Shown piece by piece: positions 1 to 8,521 of a stretch of 64,000 nucleotides of DNA. The first letter of the stretch is position 1; each line of letters starts with the position of its first letter. The notes under the pieces were generated by a model that saw only the letters and a program-made list of their open reading frames with translations, was not told the origin of the DNA and did no database searches. A program made the position numbers and the translations under genes. Origin of the DNA: Acidovorax sp. NCPPB 4044 (lineage in GTDB: Bacteria; Pseudomonadota; Gammaproteobacteria; Burkholderiales; Burkholderiaceae_C); NCBI RefSeq assembly GCF_028069655.1, contig NZ_JAMCOS010000001.1, positions 1,828,001 to 1,892,000 of the forward strand, written 5' to 3'.

Positions 1-231
1 GTTGTAGCAGTCGGCCGAGCTGCCGGCGGACGGCGCGGGCGAAGGCGCCGGGCTGGGCGCAGGAGAGGGCGCGGGCGACGGCGCAGGAGAGGGTGCGGGA
101 GTCGAGGGATTGCCCGGCGTGGCGACCGCGTCACCGCCACCACCTCCGCCGCAGGCGGTCAGGGAGGCAGCGGCGAACGCGGCGAATGCGGCGAATGCCG
201 CCGTGCGAAGGGAGTGGTGGGGAGTGGGCAT
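1..231 (-). CDS. Putative lipoprotein, N-terminal part only (runs off the left edge)
   Basis: Reading leftward from an ATG at 231, 77 codons stay open to the window edge. The protein starts with a short basic stretch and an alanine-rich hydrophobic segment ending in the lipobox LTAC, so the cysteine at about residue 27 should be lipidated by the Lgt/LspA pathway. A GGGGG run follows, then a PAPSPAPSP-type proline-rich linker of about 25 residues. Such linkers usually separate the lipid anchor from a folded periplasmic or surface domain, and that domain lies outside the window. No clear ribosome-binding site precedes the ATG. The function of the missing domain cannot be told. The lipoprotein call rests on the signal alone. 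Confidence 0.7.
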   Translation of the reverse strand, partial: MPTPHHSLRTAAFAAFAAFAAASLTACGGGGGGDAVATPGNPSTPAPSPAPSPAPSPAPSPAPSPAPSAGSSADCYN

Positions 232-357
232 GGGAGGTGGATGTCGGAATCGAAGCCGCGAACGGTATCTGCCGACGTCGGGGTGGCGTAACCCCACCCA
301 GGGAGCCCAGGTGCAAGCAAGTGTTAGCGTTTGCTGCGCCGGCCTTCGCCGCGGTAC

Positions 358-900
358 CTACCCGGCCATGAGCTTCTGCACCAGGTCGGCCGCGGTCGAT
401 GCAGCGTACTTGCGCATCAGCCGGGCGCGGTAGATCTCCACCGTGCGGTGGCTGATGTCGAGTGCCCGGCCGATCTCCTTGGAGGTCAGCCCCTCCAGCA
501 GGCGCGCGGCCACCTCGCGCTCGCGGCCCGTGAGTTCGGCCTTCACGGGCCGCTGCGAGCTGAGGTCTTCGAAGCTCCAGATGCCCGACTCGTGCGGCGC
601 CTCGCGGTTCAGCGCCCGGCCCGAGACGTGGCACCAGAACACCTCGCCGTTCGCGCGCTTCATGATGCGGTTGTCGGCATAGTGGCCGCGGGCGTTCAGG
701 ATGGGTTCCATGCGCTTGCCCAGGCGCTCGTACTCGTCCGCGCTGGGGTACAGAATGCGGAACGACTGGCCGATCAGCAGTTCGCGCGATGCGCCGAACA
801 TCTCGCAGACATGGCGGTTGCAATCCACCATGGTGCGGTTGCGCGACAGCACGAGGCCCACGGGGGCCATGTCGAAGGCGAGGCGGTAATCGATGTCCAT
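358..900 (-). CDS. PAS-LuxR transcriptional regulator
   Basis: 180 aa. An N-terminal PAS domain spans about residues 5-110 (VGLVLSRNR near the start, then the IGQSFRILYPS and FWCHVSGRAL segments). A C-terminal GerE/LuxR helix-turn-helix follows, about 118-175 (LTGREREVAARLLEGLTSKE, then SHRTVEIYRARLM). There is no receiver domain, so the signal is probably sensed by PAS. It is transcribed away from the CoA-transferase genes. The 159-bp gap holds a large nested dyad at 914-955, a likely operator for itself and for scoAB. Family members of this size often control genes for short-chain or aromatic acid use; control of scoAB is inferred from position only. Confidence 0.85.
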   Translation of the reverse strand: MDIDYRLAFDMAPVGLVLSRNRTMVDCNRHVCEMFGASRELLIGQSFRILYPSADEYERLGKRMEPILNARGHYADNRIMKRANGEVFWCHVSGRALNREAPHESGIWSFEDLSSQRPVKAELTGREREVAARLLEGLTSKEIGRALDISHRTVEIYRARLMRKYAASTAADLVQKLMAG

Positions 901-913
901 GCTCGGGGCAACT

Positions 914-955
914 CTCTACGAAAAACTACCTATGAAGGTACGTAGTATCGTAGAG
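914..955. promoter_or_regulatory. Nested inverted repeats between the PAS-LuxR gene and scoA (candidate operator)
   Basis: An exact 8-bp inverted repeat, CTCTACGA (914-921) and TCGTAGAG (948-955), encloses ACTAC (925-929)/GTAGT (942-946) and TACCT (927-931)/AGGTA (936-940). All three pairs are centred within 1 bp of position 934.5. LuxR-type HTH dimers bind such dyads, and the adjacent regulator is the obvious candidate. Binding is inferred. Confidence 0.55.
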
Positions 956-1059
956 CGCGCCAGGCATCTGCGCGGTGGCCGGCCGGTGCGGCGCGAACGC
1001 CGTCACCGCCGGCCGCGATGGCCAGAAAATTCGTGAACCTTCCAACTGAGGAGACGGGT

Positions 1060-1872
1060 GTGAACAAGATATTTCCTTCCGCGGCTGCGGCGCTCAAGGG
1101 CGTCGTGGCGGACGGCCAGATGCTGGCCGTGGGCGGCTTCGGCCTGTGCGGCATTCCCGAGGCGCTCATCGATGCGTTGCGCGATTCCGGCGCCAGGGGG
1201 CTCACGGTGATCTCCAACAACGCCGGGGTCGACGGCTTCGGCCTGGGCAAGCTGCTGGAGACGCGGCAGATCCGGAAGATGATCTCGTCCTACGTGGGCG
1301 AGAACAAGGAATTCGAGCGCCAGTACCTCGCGGGCGAGCTGGAGCTGGAGTTCACGCCGCAGGGCACGCTGGCCGAGAAGCTGCGCGCCGGAGGCGCGGG
1401 CATCCCGGCCTTCTTCACCAAGACCGGCGTGGGCACCATGGTGGCCGAAGGCAAGGAACTGCGCGAGTTCGACGGCGAGACCTACGTGATGGAACGCTCG
1501 CTGGTGCCCGATGTGGCGCTGGTCAAGGCGCACCGCGCCGACAAGTCGGGCAACCTGCAGTTCCGCCTCACGGCGCGCAACTTCAACCCCGCGGCCGCCA
1601 CGGCCGGCAAGGTCTGCATCGTGGAGGTCGAGGAGATCGTCGAGACCGGCGAGATCGCCCCCGACGACGTGCACCTGCCGGGCATCTACGTGCACCGCAT
1701 CGTCCACAACCCGACCCCCGAAAAGCGCATCGAGAAGCGCACCGTGAGCGCCGCGGCGCCCGTGGACCCCGTCGCTGCCAAGGTGGAAGCGCAGGCCGTC
1801 ATCGCCCAGGCGGCCGCCAGCAGCGAAGTGCCCGTGCCCACGGTGCCGGCCAACAAACATCAAGGAGCCTGA
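1060..1872 (+). CDS. scoA: 3-oxoacid CoA-transferase, subunit A
   Basis: Alpha subunit of a family I CoA-transferase, which moves CoA from succinyl-CoA to a 3-oxoacid such as acetoacetate (or 3-oxoadipate; sequence alone does not settle the substrate). The N-terminal NKIFPSAAAALKGVV and the glycine-rich GGFGLCGIPEALI are typical of the subunit. An ATG at 1018 is in frame, but GAGGAG at 1048-1053 sits just ahead of the GTG at 1060, and that start restores the usual family N-terminus. At 270 aa it is longer than the usual ~235. The extra residues are an Ala/Pro/Val-rich tail from about residue 230. scoB follows after 3 nt. Confidence 0.9.
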   Translation: MNKIFPSAAAALKGVVADGQMLAVGGFGLCGIPEALIDALRDSGARGLTVISNNAGVDGFGLGKLLETRQIRKMISSYVGENKEFERQYLAGELELEFTPQGTLAEKLRAGGAGIPAFFTKTGVGTMVAEGKELREFDGETYVMERSLVPDVALVKAHRADKSGNLQFRLTARNFNPAAATAGKVCIVEVEEIVETGEIAPDDVHLPGIYVHRIVHNPTPEKRIEKRTVSAAAPVDPVAAKVEAQAVIAQAAASSEVPVPTVPANKHQGA

Positions 1873-1875
1873 GAC

Positions 1876-2517
1876 ATGCCCTGGACCCAAGACCAGATGG
1901 CCGCGCGCGCGGCGCAGGAGCTGGAAGACGGCTTCTATGTGAACCTCGGTATCGGCATCCCGACGCTCGTGGCCAACCACACGGGCGACAAGGAGGTGTG
2001 GCTGCAGTCCGAGAACGGGATGCTGGGCATCGGCGCGTTCCCGACCGAAGACGCGGTGGACGCCGACCTGATCAACGCCGGCAAGCAGACGGTGACCACG
2101 ATCCCGGGCTCGTCCATCTTCGGCAGCGACCAGTCGTTCGCGATGATCCGCGGCGGCAAGATCAACCTGTCGATCCTCGGCGCCATGCAGGTGAGCGAGA
2201 AGGGCGACCTCGCCAACTGGATGATCCCCGGCAAGATGGTCAAGGGCATGGGCGGCGCCATGGACCTGGTGGCCGGCGTCAAGCGCGTGATCGTGCTCAT
2301 GGAGCATGTGGCCCGCAAGAAGGACGGCACCGAAGACCTGAAGATCCTGCCCGAGTGCACGTTGCCGCTGACGGGCGTGGCCGTGGTGGACCGCATCATC
2401 ACGGACCTTGCCGTGCTGGACGTGATGCCGGGCGGCCTCCAGGTGGTCGAGCTGGCGCCCGACGTGAGCTTCGAGGCGCTGCAGGCCAAGACCGGCGTGA
2501 CGCTGCTGCCGGCCTGA
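1876..2517 (+). CDS. scoB: 3-oxoacid CoA-transferase, subunit B
   Basis: 213 aa, the usual length of the beta subunit. It carries the catalytic SENG motif (Q-S-E-N-G, Glu46), whose glutamate forms the acyl-CoA thioester intermediate in family I CoA-transferases, and the [13 protein letters not shown] segment near the N-terminus. AAGGAG at 1862-1867 lies in the end of scoA and only 3 nt separate the two genes, so translation is probably coupled. With subunit A it would feed ketone bodies or 3-oxoadipate to acetyl-CoA formation. No thiolase gene is adjacent. Confidence 0.92.
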   Translation: MPWTQDQMAARAAQELEDGFYVNLGIGIPTLVANHTGDKEVWLQSENGMLGIGAFPTEDAVDADLINAGKQTVTTIPGSSIFGSDQSFAMIRGGKINLSILGAMQVSEKGDLANWMIPGKMVKGMGGAMDLVAGVKRVIVLMEHVARKKDGTEDLKILPECTLPLTGVAVVDRIITDLAVLDVMPGGLQVVELAPDVSFEALQAKTGVTLLPA

Positions 2518-2697
2518 TCCGCGGGGGCGCGGCGGGCGGTGCGAAAGCGCAACGGCGTGCCCCGGCGGACCGTGCGGAAAATGCATAAATGTCACCACAA
2601 GTAACGGGCGCGCTGCTATGCTGCCCGCACAATGCGCAGGTTTTGCCGGATTGCCGCGTCCGGCAGCGCCTGTGCACCGCTTCATAAAGGATCCGCC

Positions 2698-3210
2698 ATG
2701 CTGTCCACTCCGTCCGCCGCGCACCACCGCTCGGGTGCCAACGCCGCCGCCAATCCGCCCGCCGAGTACCTGACGTTCCGCCTGGGCCAGGAGGAATACG
2801 GCATCGACATCCTGCGCGTGCAGGAAATCCGCTCCTACGAGCAGCCCACGCGCATGGCCCACGCCCCCGAGTTCATCAAGGGCGTGATCGATCTGCGCGG
2901 CGTGATCGTCCCCATCGTCGACCTGCGCCTGAAGCTGCATTGCGCCAGCGCCGAGTACACCGATTTCACCGTGGTCATCATCCTGAACGTGGGGGGCACC
3001 GTCCTCGGCGCGGTCGTGGATGCCGTGGCCGACGTGGTGGAACTCTCCCGCGATGCGATCCGCCCCGCGCCGCAGTTCCAGGGCCAGGTGGATTCCGCCT
3101 TCGTCACCGGCATCGCCACGCTGGGCGAGCGCATGCTCATCGTGATGGACATCGAATCGCTGCTGAGCAGCTCCGAAATGGGCCTGGTGCGCTCGGTCGC
3201 CACGCCCTGA
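2698..3210 (+). CDS. cheW: CheW-type chemotaxis coupling protein
   Basis: 170 aa with a single CheW (SH3-like) domain over about residues 20-155: EYLTFRLGQEEYGIDILRVQ, then IKGVIDLRGVIVPIVDLRLK, then VTGIATLGERMLIVMDIE. CheW links chemoreceptors to the CheA kinase. The ATG at 2698 follows AAAGGA with good spacing and is preferred over the in-frame ATG at 2632, which would add an unrelated arm. No other che gene, receptor or CheA lies in the window, so this is a stand-alone copy. A GC-rich hairpin just past the stop probably ends the transcript. Confidence 0.93.
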   Translation: MLSTPSAAHHRSGANAAANPPAEYLTFRLGQEEYGIDILRVQEIRSYEQPTRMAHAPEFIKGVIDLRGVIVPIVDLRLKLHCASAEYTDFTVVIILNVGGTVLGAVVDAVADVVELSRDAIRPAPQFQGQVDSAFVTGIATLGERMLIVMDIESLLSSSEMGLVRSVATP

Positions 3211-3234
3211 CGCGCCACTGCGCCGTCGGCACCC

Positions 3235-3256
3235 ACGGGCCCGCAAGGGCCCGTTT
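3235..3256 (+). terminator. Rho-independent-type hairpin after cheW
   Basis: ACGGGCCC (3235-3242), loop GCAA, GGGCCCGT (3247-3254), then a short T run. The right arm runs into the beginning of the dispersed repeat copy at 3252. The short T tract makes strength uncertain. Confidence 0.6.
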
Positions 3257-3304
3257 GCTATTGAAAATATAGCAAACTATTCAATGGATCCGGCGGCATG
3301 GAGC
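3252..3304 (-). repeat. Dispersed ~50-bp repeat, copy 1
   Basis: Read on the minus strand: head CTCCATGCCGCCGGAT, spacer ending in ATAGTTTGC, tail GCTAT-N7-ATAGC. It lies between the convergent cheW and TctC-type genes and is visibly AT-richer than its surroundings. Six further copies are listed below. In three of the five copies outside coding interiors the element lies between two gene 3' ends. Confidence 0.85.
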
Positions 3305-3347
3305 ATCAAACGCTTGAAGTCCGGCAGTGCGGGCTGCCGGCGGTGCG

Positions 3348-4373
3348 TCACTCGACCACGATGCCTGCTCGGTGCGCGAGTGCCCGGTAGCGGCCGATCT
3401 CTGAATCCATCTGCTGGCGGAAGGCCGCCGCGCCGATGGCGGCCGGCTCCATGCCCTGGGCGCGCAGCTGCGCCTGCAGCGCCGGGTCGGCGAGGGCGGC
3501 TTCCACCTCGCGCGCGAGCCGGGCGATGACGGGCTGCGGCGTGCGGGCCGGCGCGGCCAAGCCGTACCACGCATCGAAGGTGGCGTCCGGCCAGCGCAGC
3601 TCGGCCATGGTGGGCACCTCGGGCAGCAGGCTCGACCGCGACGCGCCCACGATGGCCAGCGCGCGCAGCTTGCCCGACCGGACATGCGGCGCCACGGCGG
3701 CCACCGTGTCGATGCCCAGCTCGATCTCTCCGCCGATCACCGCCAGGGTGCTCTGGCTGCTGCCCTTGTACGGCACGTCCTGCAGCTTCACGCCCGTGGC
3801 CAGCGCGAACAGCTCGCCCGCGAGGTGCGGGCCCGAGCCGGGGCCGAAGCTGGCGTAGCGGATACCGCCGGGCTGCGCCTTGGCCGCCTGCACCACGTCG
3901 GCCACCGACCGCCAGGGCTGCTCCGCCCGCACCACCAGCACGAGCGGCGTGCGCGCCACGATCAGGATGGGCGCGAGATCGCGCACCGGGTCATAGGGCA
4001 TGCGGCTGCGCAGCGCCGGATTCACCGTATAGCTGGTGGAGCCCGACAGCAGCAGCGTGTAGCCGTCCGGCGCCGCCTTGGCGACGGCGTCGGTGCCGAT
4101 CACGGTCGAGGCGCCGGGGCGGTTGTCGATCACCACGGGCTGGCGGAGGCGGTCTCCCAGGCGCTGCCCGAGGGCCCGCGCGACCAGGTCGGTACCGCCG
4201 CCGGGCGGGAACGGCACGACCAGCCGCACCGGCCTGGCGGGCCAGGCCTCTTCGGCGCGGGCGGTGCCCGTCCCGGCCGCCGCCGCTGCGGCAGCGCCGA
4301 GCACGAGGAGCGAGAACGCGCGGCGGCGCAGCGGTGCGGTCAGGGAGTGGGGAAGGCAGCGGTCGGTGTCCAT
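3348..4373 (-). CDS. TctC/Bug-family periplasmic solute-binding protein
   Basis: 341 aa. An N-terminal signal peptide (twin arginines LRRR, then a long Ala-rich core ending ARAEE) precedes the family signature WPARPVRLVVPFPPGGGTD. Further marks are VVIDNRPGAS and PDGYTLLLS, all typical of tripartite tricarboxylate transporter receptors. These bind carboxylates or other small organic anions in the periplasm. No TctA/TctB membrane genes are adjacent, which is usual for this expanded family in Burkholderiales. It lies 67 nt downstream of the M20 peptidase gene on the same strand, so the ligand may be related to that enzyme's substrate (inference). The start is the ATG at 4373; no good Shine-Dalgarno is visible. 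Confidence 0.88.
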   Translation of the reverse strand: MDTDRCLPHSLTAPLRRRAFSLLVLGAAAAAAAGTGTARAEEAWPARPVRLVVPFPPGGGTDLVARALGQRLGDRLRQPVVIDNRPGASTVIGTDAVAKAAPDGYTLLLSGSTSYTVNPALRSRMPYDPVRDLAPILIVARTPLVLVVRAEQPWRSVADVVQAAKAQPGGIRYASFGPGSGPHLAGELFALATGVKLQDVPYKGSSQSTLAVIGGEIELGIDTVAAVAPHVRSGKLRALAIVGASRSSLLPEVPTMAELRWPDATFDAWYGLAAPARTPQPVIARLAREVEAALADPALQAQLRAQGMEPAAIGAAAFRQQMDSEIGRYRALAHRAGIVVE

Positions 4374-4440
4374 GGCGTCGGGGTGGTGAGGGATCGGAGG
4401 ATCGGAAAGATCGGTAAGAAAAGGCAGTCTTGGCGGCAGC

Positions 4441-5883
4441 TCAGGCCACCGCCGGCTCCCGGCGTTCGGCGCTGGCGCTCCCGTGGGCCCAGGGGGGCGG
4501 CGCATCGCCTCCGGATTCGCCCAGGTCCCAGTACAGGCCCGCCATGATGCCCAGGCCTTCGCGTGCCACCGATCCGAGCAGGTGCTCGTTGGGCGCATGC
4601 TGCGCGCAGGCCGGGTACGAGTGGGGCACCCACAGCGTGGGCAGGCCCAGCAGATCGGCGAACACGTCGTTGGGCAGCGAGCCTGCGAGGTTGGGCAGCA
4701 CGTCGGGCGACTGGCCGCTGCTGCGCTCGATGGAGGCACGCGCCCAGTCCACCCACGGGTGGTCCGGGTCGAGCCGCGTGGCGGCGCCCGCGAGGGTGAT
4801 GCCCACTTCCACGTCGGGGAAGCCCTGCGCATCCAGGTGTGCGCGCACGGTGGATTCGAGCGCCTGCCAGGGCGTGCCCACCACGAAGCGCAACTGGCAG
4901 TGCGCCACCGCTTCGCCGGGAATCGCGTTCACGGGGCGCTGCGGCTGGCCGGCGCCCAGGGCCAGCACTTCCAGCGTGTTCCAGCCCATCAGCCGCTCGG
5001 CGGCGGACAGCCCGGGCTCGCCCCATCCGGCCGACAGGGCCGGGTCGTTCGCGCCGCCCCCGATGGAGATCGAGGCCAGCGCCTGGCGCACGGCCGGCGA
5101 GACCGGCGGCGGGCGCAGCCCCTCGACGGTGATGCGCCCGCGCGCATCCACCATCGAGCCGACCGCATGGCAGATCCGCGTGGCGGGGTTGGCCAGCACG
5201 CCGCCCCAGTTGCCCGAGTGGTAGGCGCGCGGCCGCTCGCGCAGGCGCAGCGTGAAATTGACCGCGCCGCGCGATCCCAGGAACAGCGTGGGACGGCCGG
5301 CGCTCACGCGCGGGCCGTCGCTGGCCAGGAACAGGTCGGCGCGCAGGGCCTCCCGATATTCCGTGCAGACGGCATGCAGCCCAGGGGACGCAGCCTCTTC
5401 GCCCATCTCGATCAGCCACGTCATGTTGTAGCCCAGCCGGCCCTTGCGGGCTTCCAGCACCGCGGCGAGCGCGCCCAGGTTGATGCTGTGCTGCCCCTTG
5501 TTGTCGGCCGTGCCCCGGCCGTAGAGCCGGTCGCCGCGCGAGCGCAGCGACCACGGGCCCAGGCCCTCGTCCCAGAGCGCATCCTGGCCGCTGGTGACGT
5601 CGCCGTGGCCGTAGGCCAGCACCGTGGGCAGCGCGGGGTCTTCCACGCGCCGCGCGATCAGGAACGGTCCGGCGTGCGGCTGCGGATTGGGCACCACCGT
5701 GCCCTGGAAACCCAGTGCGGACAGGCGCGGCATCAATTCCTCGTGCAGGTAGGCCGCGAGCGACGGGGGCGCCTGTCCCATGTCGCTTTCGGTGCGCAAC
5801 GCCACACGCCGCTGCAGGTCGGAGAAGAAGCGGCCGTCGTCGAAATAGGCGTGGGCCAGCGCAATGGCATCGGGGCGGTGCAT
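4441..5883 (-). CDS. M20-family zinc metallopeptidase (dipeptidase-like)
   Basis: 480 aa, no signal peptide, so cytoplasmic. The metal-binding residues of the M20 family are in order: His in AYGHGDV (about 92), Asp in GRGTADNKG, the Glu pair in IEMGEE, and a C-terminal His in HAPNEH. The dimerisation (lid) domain lies in between. Members hydrolyse dipeptides, acyl-amino acids or carbamoyl compounds; the exact substrate cannot be read here. The ATG at 5883 follows AAAGGA at good spacing. It is divergent from a LysR regulator and the two share an intergenic region with two dyads, so LysR control is likely. It probably forms an operon with the downstream TctC-type gene. Confidence 0.88.
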   Translation of the reverse strand: MHRPDAIALAHAYFDDGRFFSDLQRRVALRTESDMGQAPPSLAAYLHEELMPRLSALGFQGTVVPNPQPHAGPFLIARRVEDPALPTVLAYGHGDVTSGQDALWDEGLGPWSLRSRGDRLYGRGTADNKGQHSINLGALAAVLEARKGRLGYNMTWLIEMGEEAASPGLHAVCTEYREALRADLFLASDGPRVSAGRPTLFLGSRGAVNFTLRLRERPRAYHSGNWGGVLANPATRICHAVGSMVDARGRITVEGLRPPPVSPAVRQALASISIGGGANDPALSAGWGEPGLSAAERLMGWNTLEVLALGAGQPQRPVNAIPGEAVAHCQLRFVVGTPWQALESTVRAHLDAQGFPDVEVGITLAGAATRLDPDHPWVDWARASIERSSGQSPDVLPNLAGSLPNDVFADLLGLPTLWVPHSYPACAQHAPNEHLLGSVAREGLGIMAGLYWDLGESGGDAPPPWAHGSASAERREPAVA

Positions 5884-5940
5884 GGTGTGTCCTTTCACGG
5901 TTGCGTTGCAAGTAAAAGGCCATCTTGCCGTTGCCGGAAG

Positions 5941-5977
5941 TGCCGATTTGGCATCAACCCATTGCCTTTTTGGCAAT
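5941..5977. promoter_or_regulatory. Two tandem LysR-type dyads (TGCC-N5-GGCA)
   Basis: TGCC-GATTT-GGCA at 5941-5953 and TGCC-TTTTT-GGCA at 5963-5975. The second extends to the perfect ATTGCC-N5-GGCAAT at 5961-5977. Both have the T-N11-A form bound by LysR-type regulators. Their centres are 22 bp apart, about two helical turns, so a tetramer could bind one face. They lie between the divergent M20 peptidase and LysR genes. Confidence 0.7.
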
Positions 5978-6053
5978 GCGTGAGAGCATGTGCGCTTCAC
6001 GCCCCGGGCTTGGGTCCGGGTGCCGCGCTTCTTTTTTCCCCACCGCATCCGCC

Positions 6054-6974
6054 ATGGCCCAGCCTTTTCTGCACAGCACTCCGGTGCGCTATTTCCTGGA
6101 GGTGGCCGGCAGCGGATCGGTCAACCAGGCCGCCGCGCGGCTGTTCGTCGCGCCCTCCGCGGTCAGCCGCCAGATCGCCAAGCTGGAGGACAGCTTCGGC
6201 ACGGCGCTGTTCGAGCGGCAGGCGCGGGGCATGGCCCTCACGGCGGCGGGCCAGCGGCTCGCGGCGCACTTGCGGCATGCGGTGCTGGACGCCGAGCAGA
6301 TGCTCGACCAGGTGCGCCAGCTCGGACAGGAAACCTCCGCGCGCGTGCGGGTGTGCTGCACGGAGGGCTTCGCCGCCGACTTCATGCCCGCCTTCATGCG
6401 GGATTTCTGGCGCGCCCAGCCGGACAGCCGGGTCGAGCTGATGGTGGGCGCACCGGATGCGGTGAGCCAGTGGCTGCTGCGCGGCGAGGCCGACATCGGC
6501 CTCAAGTACGCCGTGGCGCCGGAGCCGGGCCTGCGCGTGGAGCATTCCGCGCGCGCCCCGATCCTGGCCGCCATGTCGCCCGACCACCCGCTGGCCGGCG
6601 CCGAGCGCGTGGCGCTGGCGGAGGTGGTCCTCCATCCGTTGCTGGTCGGCAGCCCGGGCATGACGGCGCGGCAGCTGTTCGACCTGGCCTGCAATGCCCA
6701 GGGGCTGCGCTACCACCCGGTGTTCGTGAGCAATTTCTCTTCGGTGATGCTGCCGCTGCTGCGCAGCCCGCAGATCCTGCTGTCCGGGTTGCTCACCGTC
6801 GCGCACCGCGTGCGCGAGGGCACGGTGGTGGCCCGGCCCTTCGCAGAAGCCACCGTGCTCCGGCAGCGCCGGTTGCAGATCCTGTCGCTCGAAGGCCGGA
6901 CGCTGTCCACGCCGCTGCGCGCCTGCGTGGATGCCCTGGAGCGTGCCATCGCGGAGGCCGGCGGGCACGGCTGA
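6054..6974 (+). CDS. LysR-family transcriptional regulator
   Basis: 306 aa. A winged HTH spans about residues 8-67 (VRYFLEVAGSGSVNQAAARL, then SAVSRQIAKLEDSFGTALFE). The effector-binding domain runs from about 95 to 295. The start at ATG 6054 gives the usual family N-terminus; the in-frame ATG at 5925 would place the dyads inside the coding region and is disfavoured. It is divergent from the M20 peptidase/TctC pair, the classic LysR arrangement, and the two TGCC-N5-GGCA sites in the gap are its likely operators. The inducer is unknown, possibly the TctC ligand. Confidence 0.92.
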   Translation: MAQPFLHSTPVRYFLEVAGSGSVNQAAARLFVAPSAVSRQIAKLEDSFGTALFERQARGMALTAAGQRLAAHLRHAVLDAEQMLDQVRQLGQETSARVRVCCTEGFAADFMPAFMRDFWRAQPDSRVELMVGAPDAVSQWLLRGEADIGLKYAVAPEPGLRVEHSARAPILAAMSPDHPLAGAERVALAEVVLHPLLVGSPGMTARQLFDLACNAQGLRYHPVFVSNFSSVMLPLLRSPQILLSGLLTVAHRVREGTVVARPFAEATVLRQRRLQILSLEGRTLSTPLRACVDALERAIAEAGGHG

Positions 6975-6987
6975 AAGGGGCTTGCAG

Positions 6988-8211
6988 CTACTTTGGCGCC
7001 GCGGGGCTGCCCGGTGCGCGGAACGGGCTGTGCTCGCCCAGTTCGCGCAGGTAGCCGTCCACGCCGCGCCCTTCGCGCTGCAGGAAGTCGTCCACGGCCG
7101 CGGCGAACCCCGGGTGGGCCAGCCAGTGCGCGCTGGTGGTGGCCACGGGCATCAGCGCGCGGGCCATCTTGTGCTCGCCCTGGGCTCCGCCCTCGAAGCG
7201 GCGCACGCCGTGTGCGATGCACCACGCCAGCGGCTGGTAGTAGCAGGCCTCGAAATGCAGGCAGTCCACACGCTCCAGTGCGCCCCAGTAGCGCCCGTAG
7301 GCCACGGCACCGGCAGGGCTGTCGCCGAGTGCGATCAGGCTGCCGGCGATCGGCGTGCCCTCGCGCTCCGCAATGAACAGCAGCCAGGCCTCGGGCATGT
7401 CCTGCGCCATGCGGTGGAAAAAATCGCGCGTGAGGTAGGGCGGGTTGCCGTGCTCCCAGTAGGTGCGCTCGTAGCAGCGGTAGAAGAAATCCCAATCCTG
7501 CGCCGCGATGTCCGTGCCGCGCGCCCAGCGGAACGCCACGCCGGCATCGGCCACGCGGCGGCGCTCCTGGCGGATCTTCTTGCGCTTGTCCTGCGCGAGC
7601 GTGGCCAGGAAATCGTCGAAGGTGCCGAAGGCGGCGCCGCTGCCCGGCGCGGCGTTCTGCCAGTGGAACTGCACCGTCTGCCGCAGCATCAGCCCCTCGG
7701 CGCGCGCGGCCTCCACGTCCTCGGGCGCCGTGAACAGCAGGTGCAGCGAAGACAGCCCCGCCTCTTCGCACCACTGCACCAGCGCCCGCACGAGTGCCGA
7801 CCGCGCAGGCGCATCCACCGCCAGCAGCCGCGCACCCGGCACGGGCGTGAAGGGCACGGCGACGACCGCCTTCGGGTAGTACTCCACGCCGTGGCGCGCG
7901 TACGCATGGGCCCAGGCGTGGTCGAACACGTATTCCCCATAGGAGTGCGGCTTGGCATACACGGCGCAGGCCCCCACCAGCACGCCGTCCCGCCGCAGCG
8001 CGCAGAACACCGGCGTCCAGCCGGTCTCGGGCACCGCGCTGCCGCTGGCATGCAGGGCCGCCAGATAGGCATGCCGCATGAAAGGCGTCGGCTCGGCCTG
8101 GGCGGCGAGCAGGGCATCCCACTCGTGCGCCGCGACGCCGTCGGGCGACGGGTGCAATTGCAGCGTGTAGCGGCTGTCGGAAAAAGCCGGGGAGTCGTTG
8201 GAGGGGCTCAA
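6988..8211 (-). CDS. FemAB-like N-acyltransferase (DUF482/PF04339 type)
   Basis: 407 aa with the start chosen. The body matches the DUF482 'peptidogalycan biosynthesis/recognition' family, two GNAT-like folds related to FemAB: FMRHAYLAALHASGS near the N-terminus, then KPHSYGEYVFDHAWAHAY, KRKKIRQERRRV, and near the C-terminus FEACYYQPLAWCIAHG and GGAQGEHKMARALMPV. The family is annotated as transferring an acyl or aminoacyl group, but the substrate is not established. There is no ATG close to the conserved N-terminus. A TTG at 8211 is the best candidate, while the distant ATG at 8418 gives a low-complexity arm. The start is therefore uncertain. Confidence 0.78.
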   Translation of the reverse strand: MSPSNDSPAFSDSRYTLQLHPSPDGVAAHEWDALLAAQAEPTPFMRHAYLAALHASGSAVPETGWTPVFCALRRDGVLVGACAVYAKPHSYGEYVFDHAWAHAYARHGVEYYPKAVVAVPFTPVPGARLLAVDAPARSALVRALVQWCEEAGLSSLHLLFTAPEDVEAARAEGLMLRQTVQFHWQNAAPGSGAAFGTFDDFLATLAQDKRKKIRQERRRVADAGVAFRWARGTDIAAQDWDFFYRCYERTYWEHGNPPYLTRDFFHRMAQDMPEAWLLFIAEREGTPIAGSLIALGDSPAGAVAYGRYWGALERVDCLHFEACYYQPLAWCIAHGVRRFEGGAQGEHKMARALMPVATTSAHWLAHPGFAAAVDDFLQREGRGVDGYLRELGEHSPFRAPGSPAAPK

Positions 8212-8452
8212 GGCGTCGGTCCGTGGGGAGGGGCGTTCAGGGTCGCAGGGCCGGGCGGGTGGCAGGCCGTGCCGCCGATGATGGCGCAAAAGCGGAAGCC
8301 CGCGGGCCCGTGCGGGCGGGCCACAGGCGGCTCCCCGGGACGCCGGATCGGCGCCGGCCACCGCCAGCCATCCACTGCCCAAAAAAGCGGCATTGCAACA
8401 AATCTGTAATGAAAACAAGGGTTTACCCGCGCCCTACAGCGCAGGCCACGGC

Positions 8453-8461
8453 TTATCCACA
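8453..8461 (+). promoter_or_regulatory. Perfect DnaA box (TTATCCACA)
   Basis: The 9-mer TTATCCACA matches the DnaA consensus exactly and sits about 60 bp ahead of the nadE -10-like box. A second, imperfect TTATCC-like run lies on the other strand at about 8480-8488. A single box is weak evidence for function; no origin features are present. Confidence 0.35.
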
Positions 8462-8521
8462 GAGTTGTCCAGTGCGTGCGGGGATAACGCGGGGCTGCCC
8501 TGCGCGCTGAAAGCCGGATGA

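Noticed and set aside
1003..3246. A long minus-strand open frame (747 codons) over scoA, scoB and cheW
   Set aside because: It is antisense to three well-supported genes and is a His/Arg/Gly-rich shadow frame of GC-rich coding DNA.
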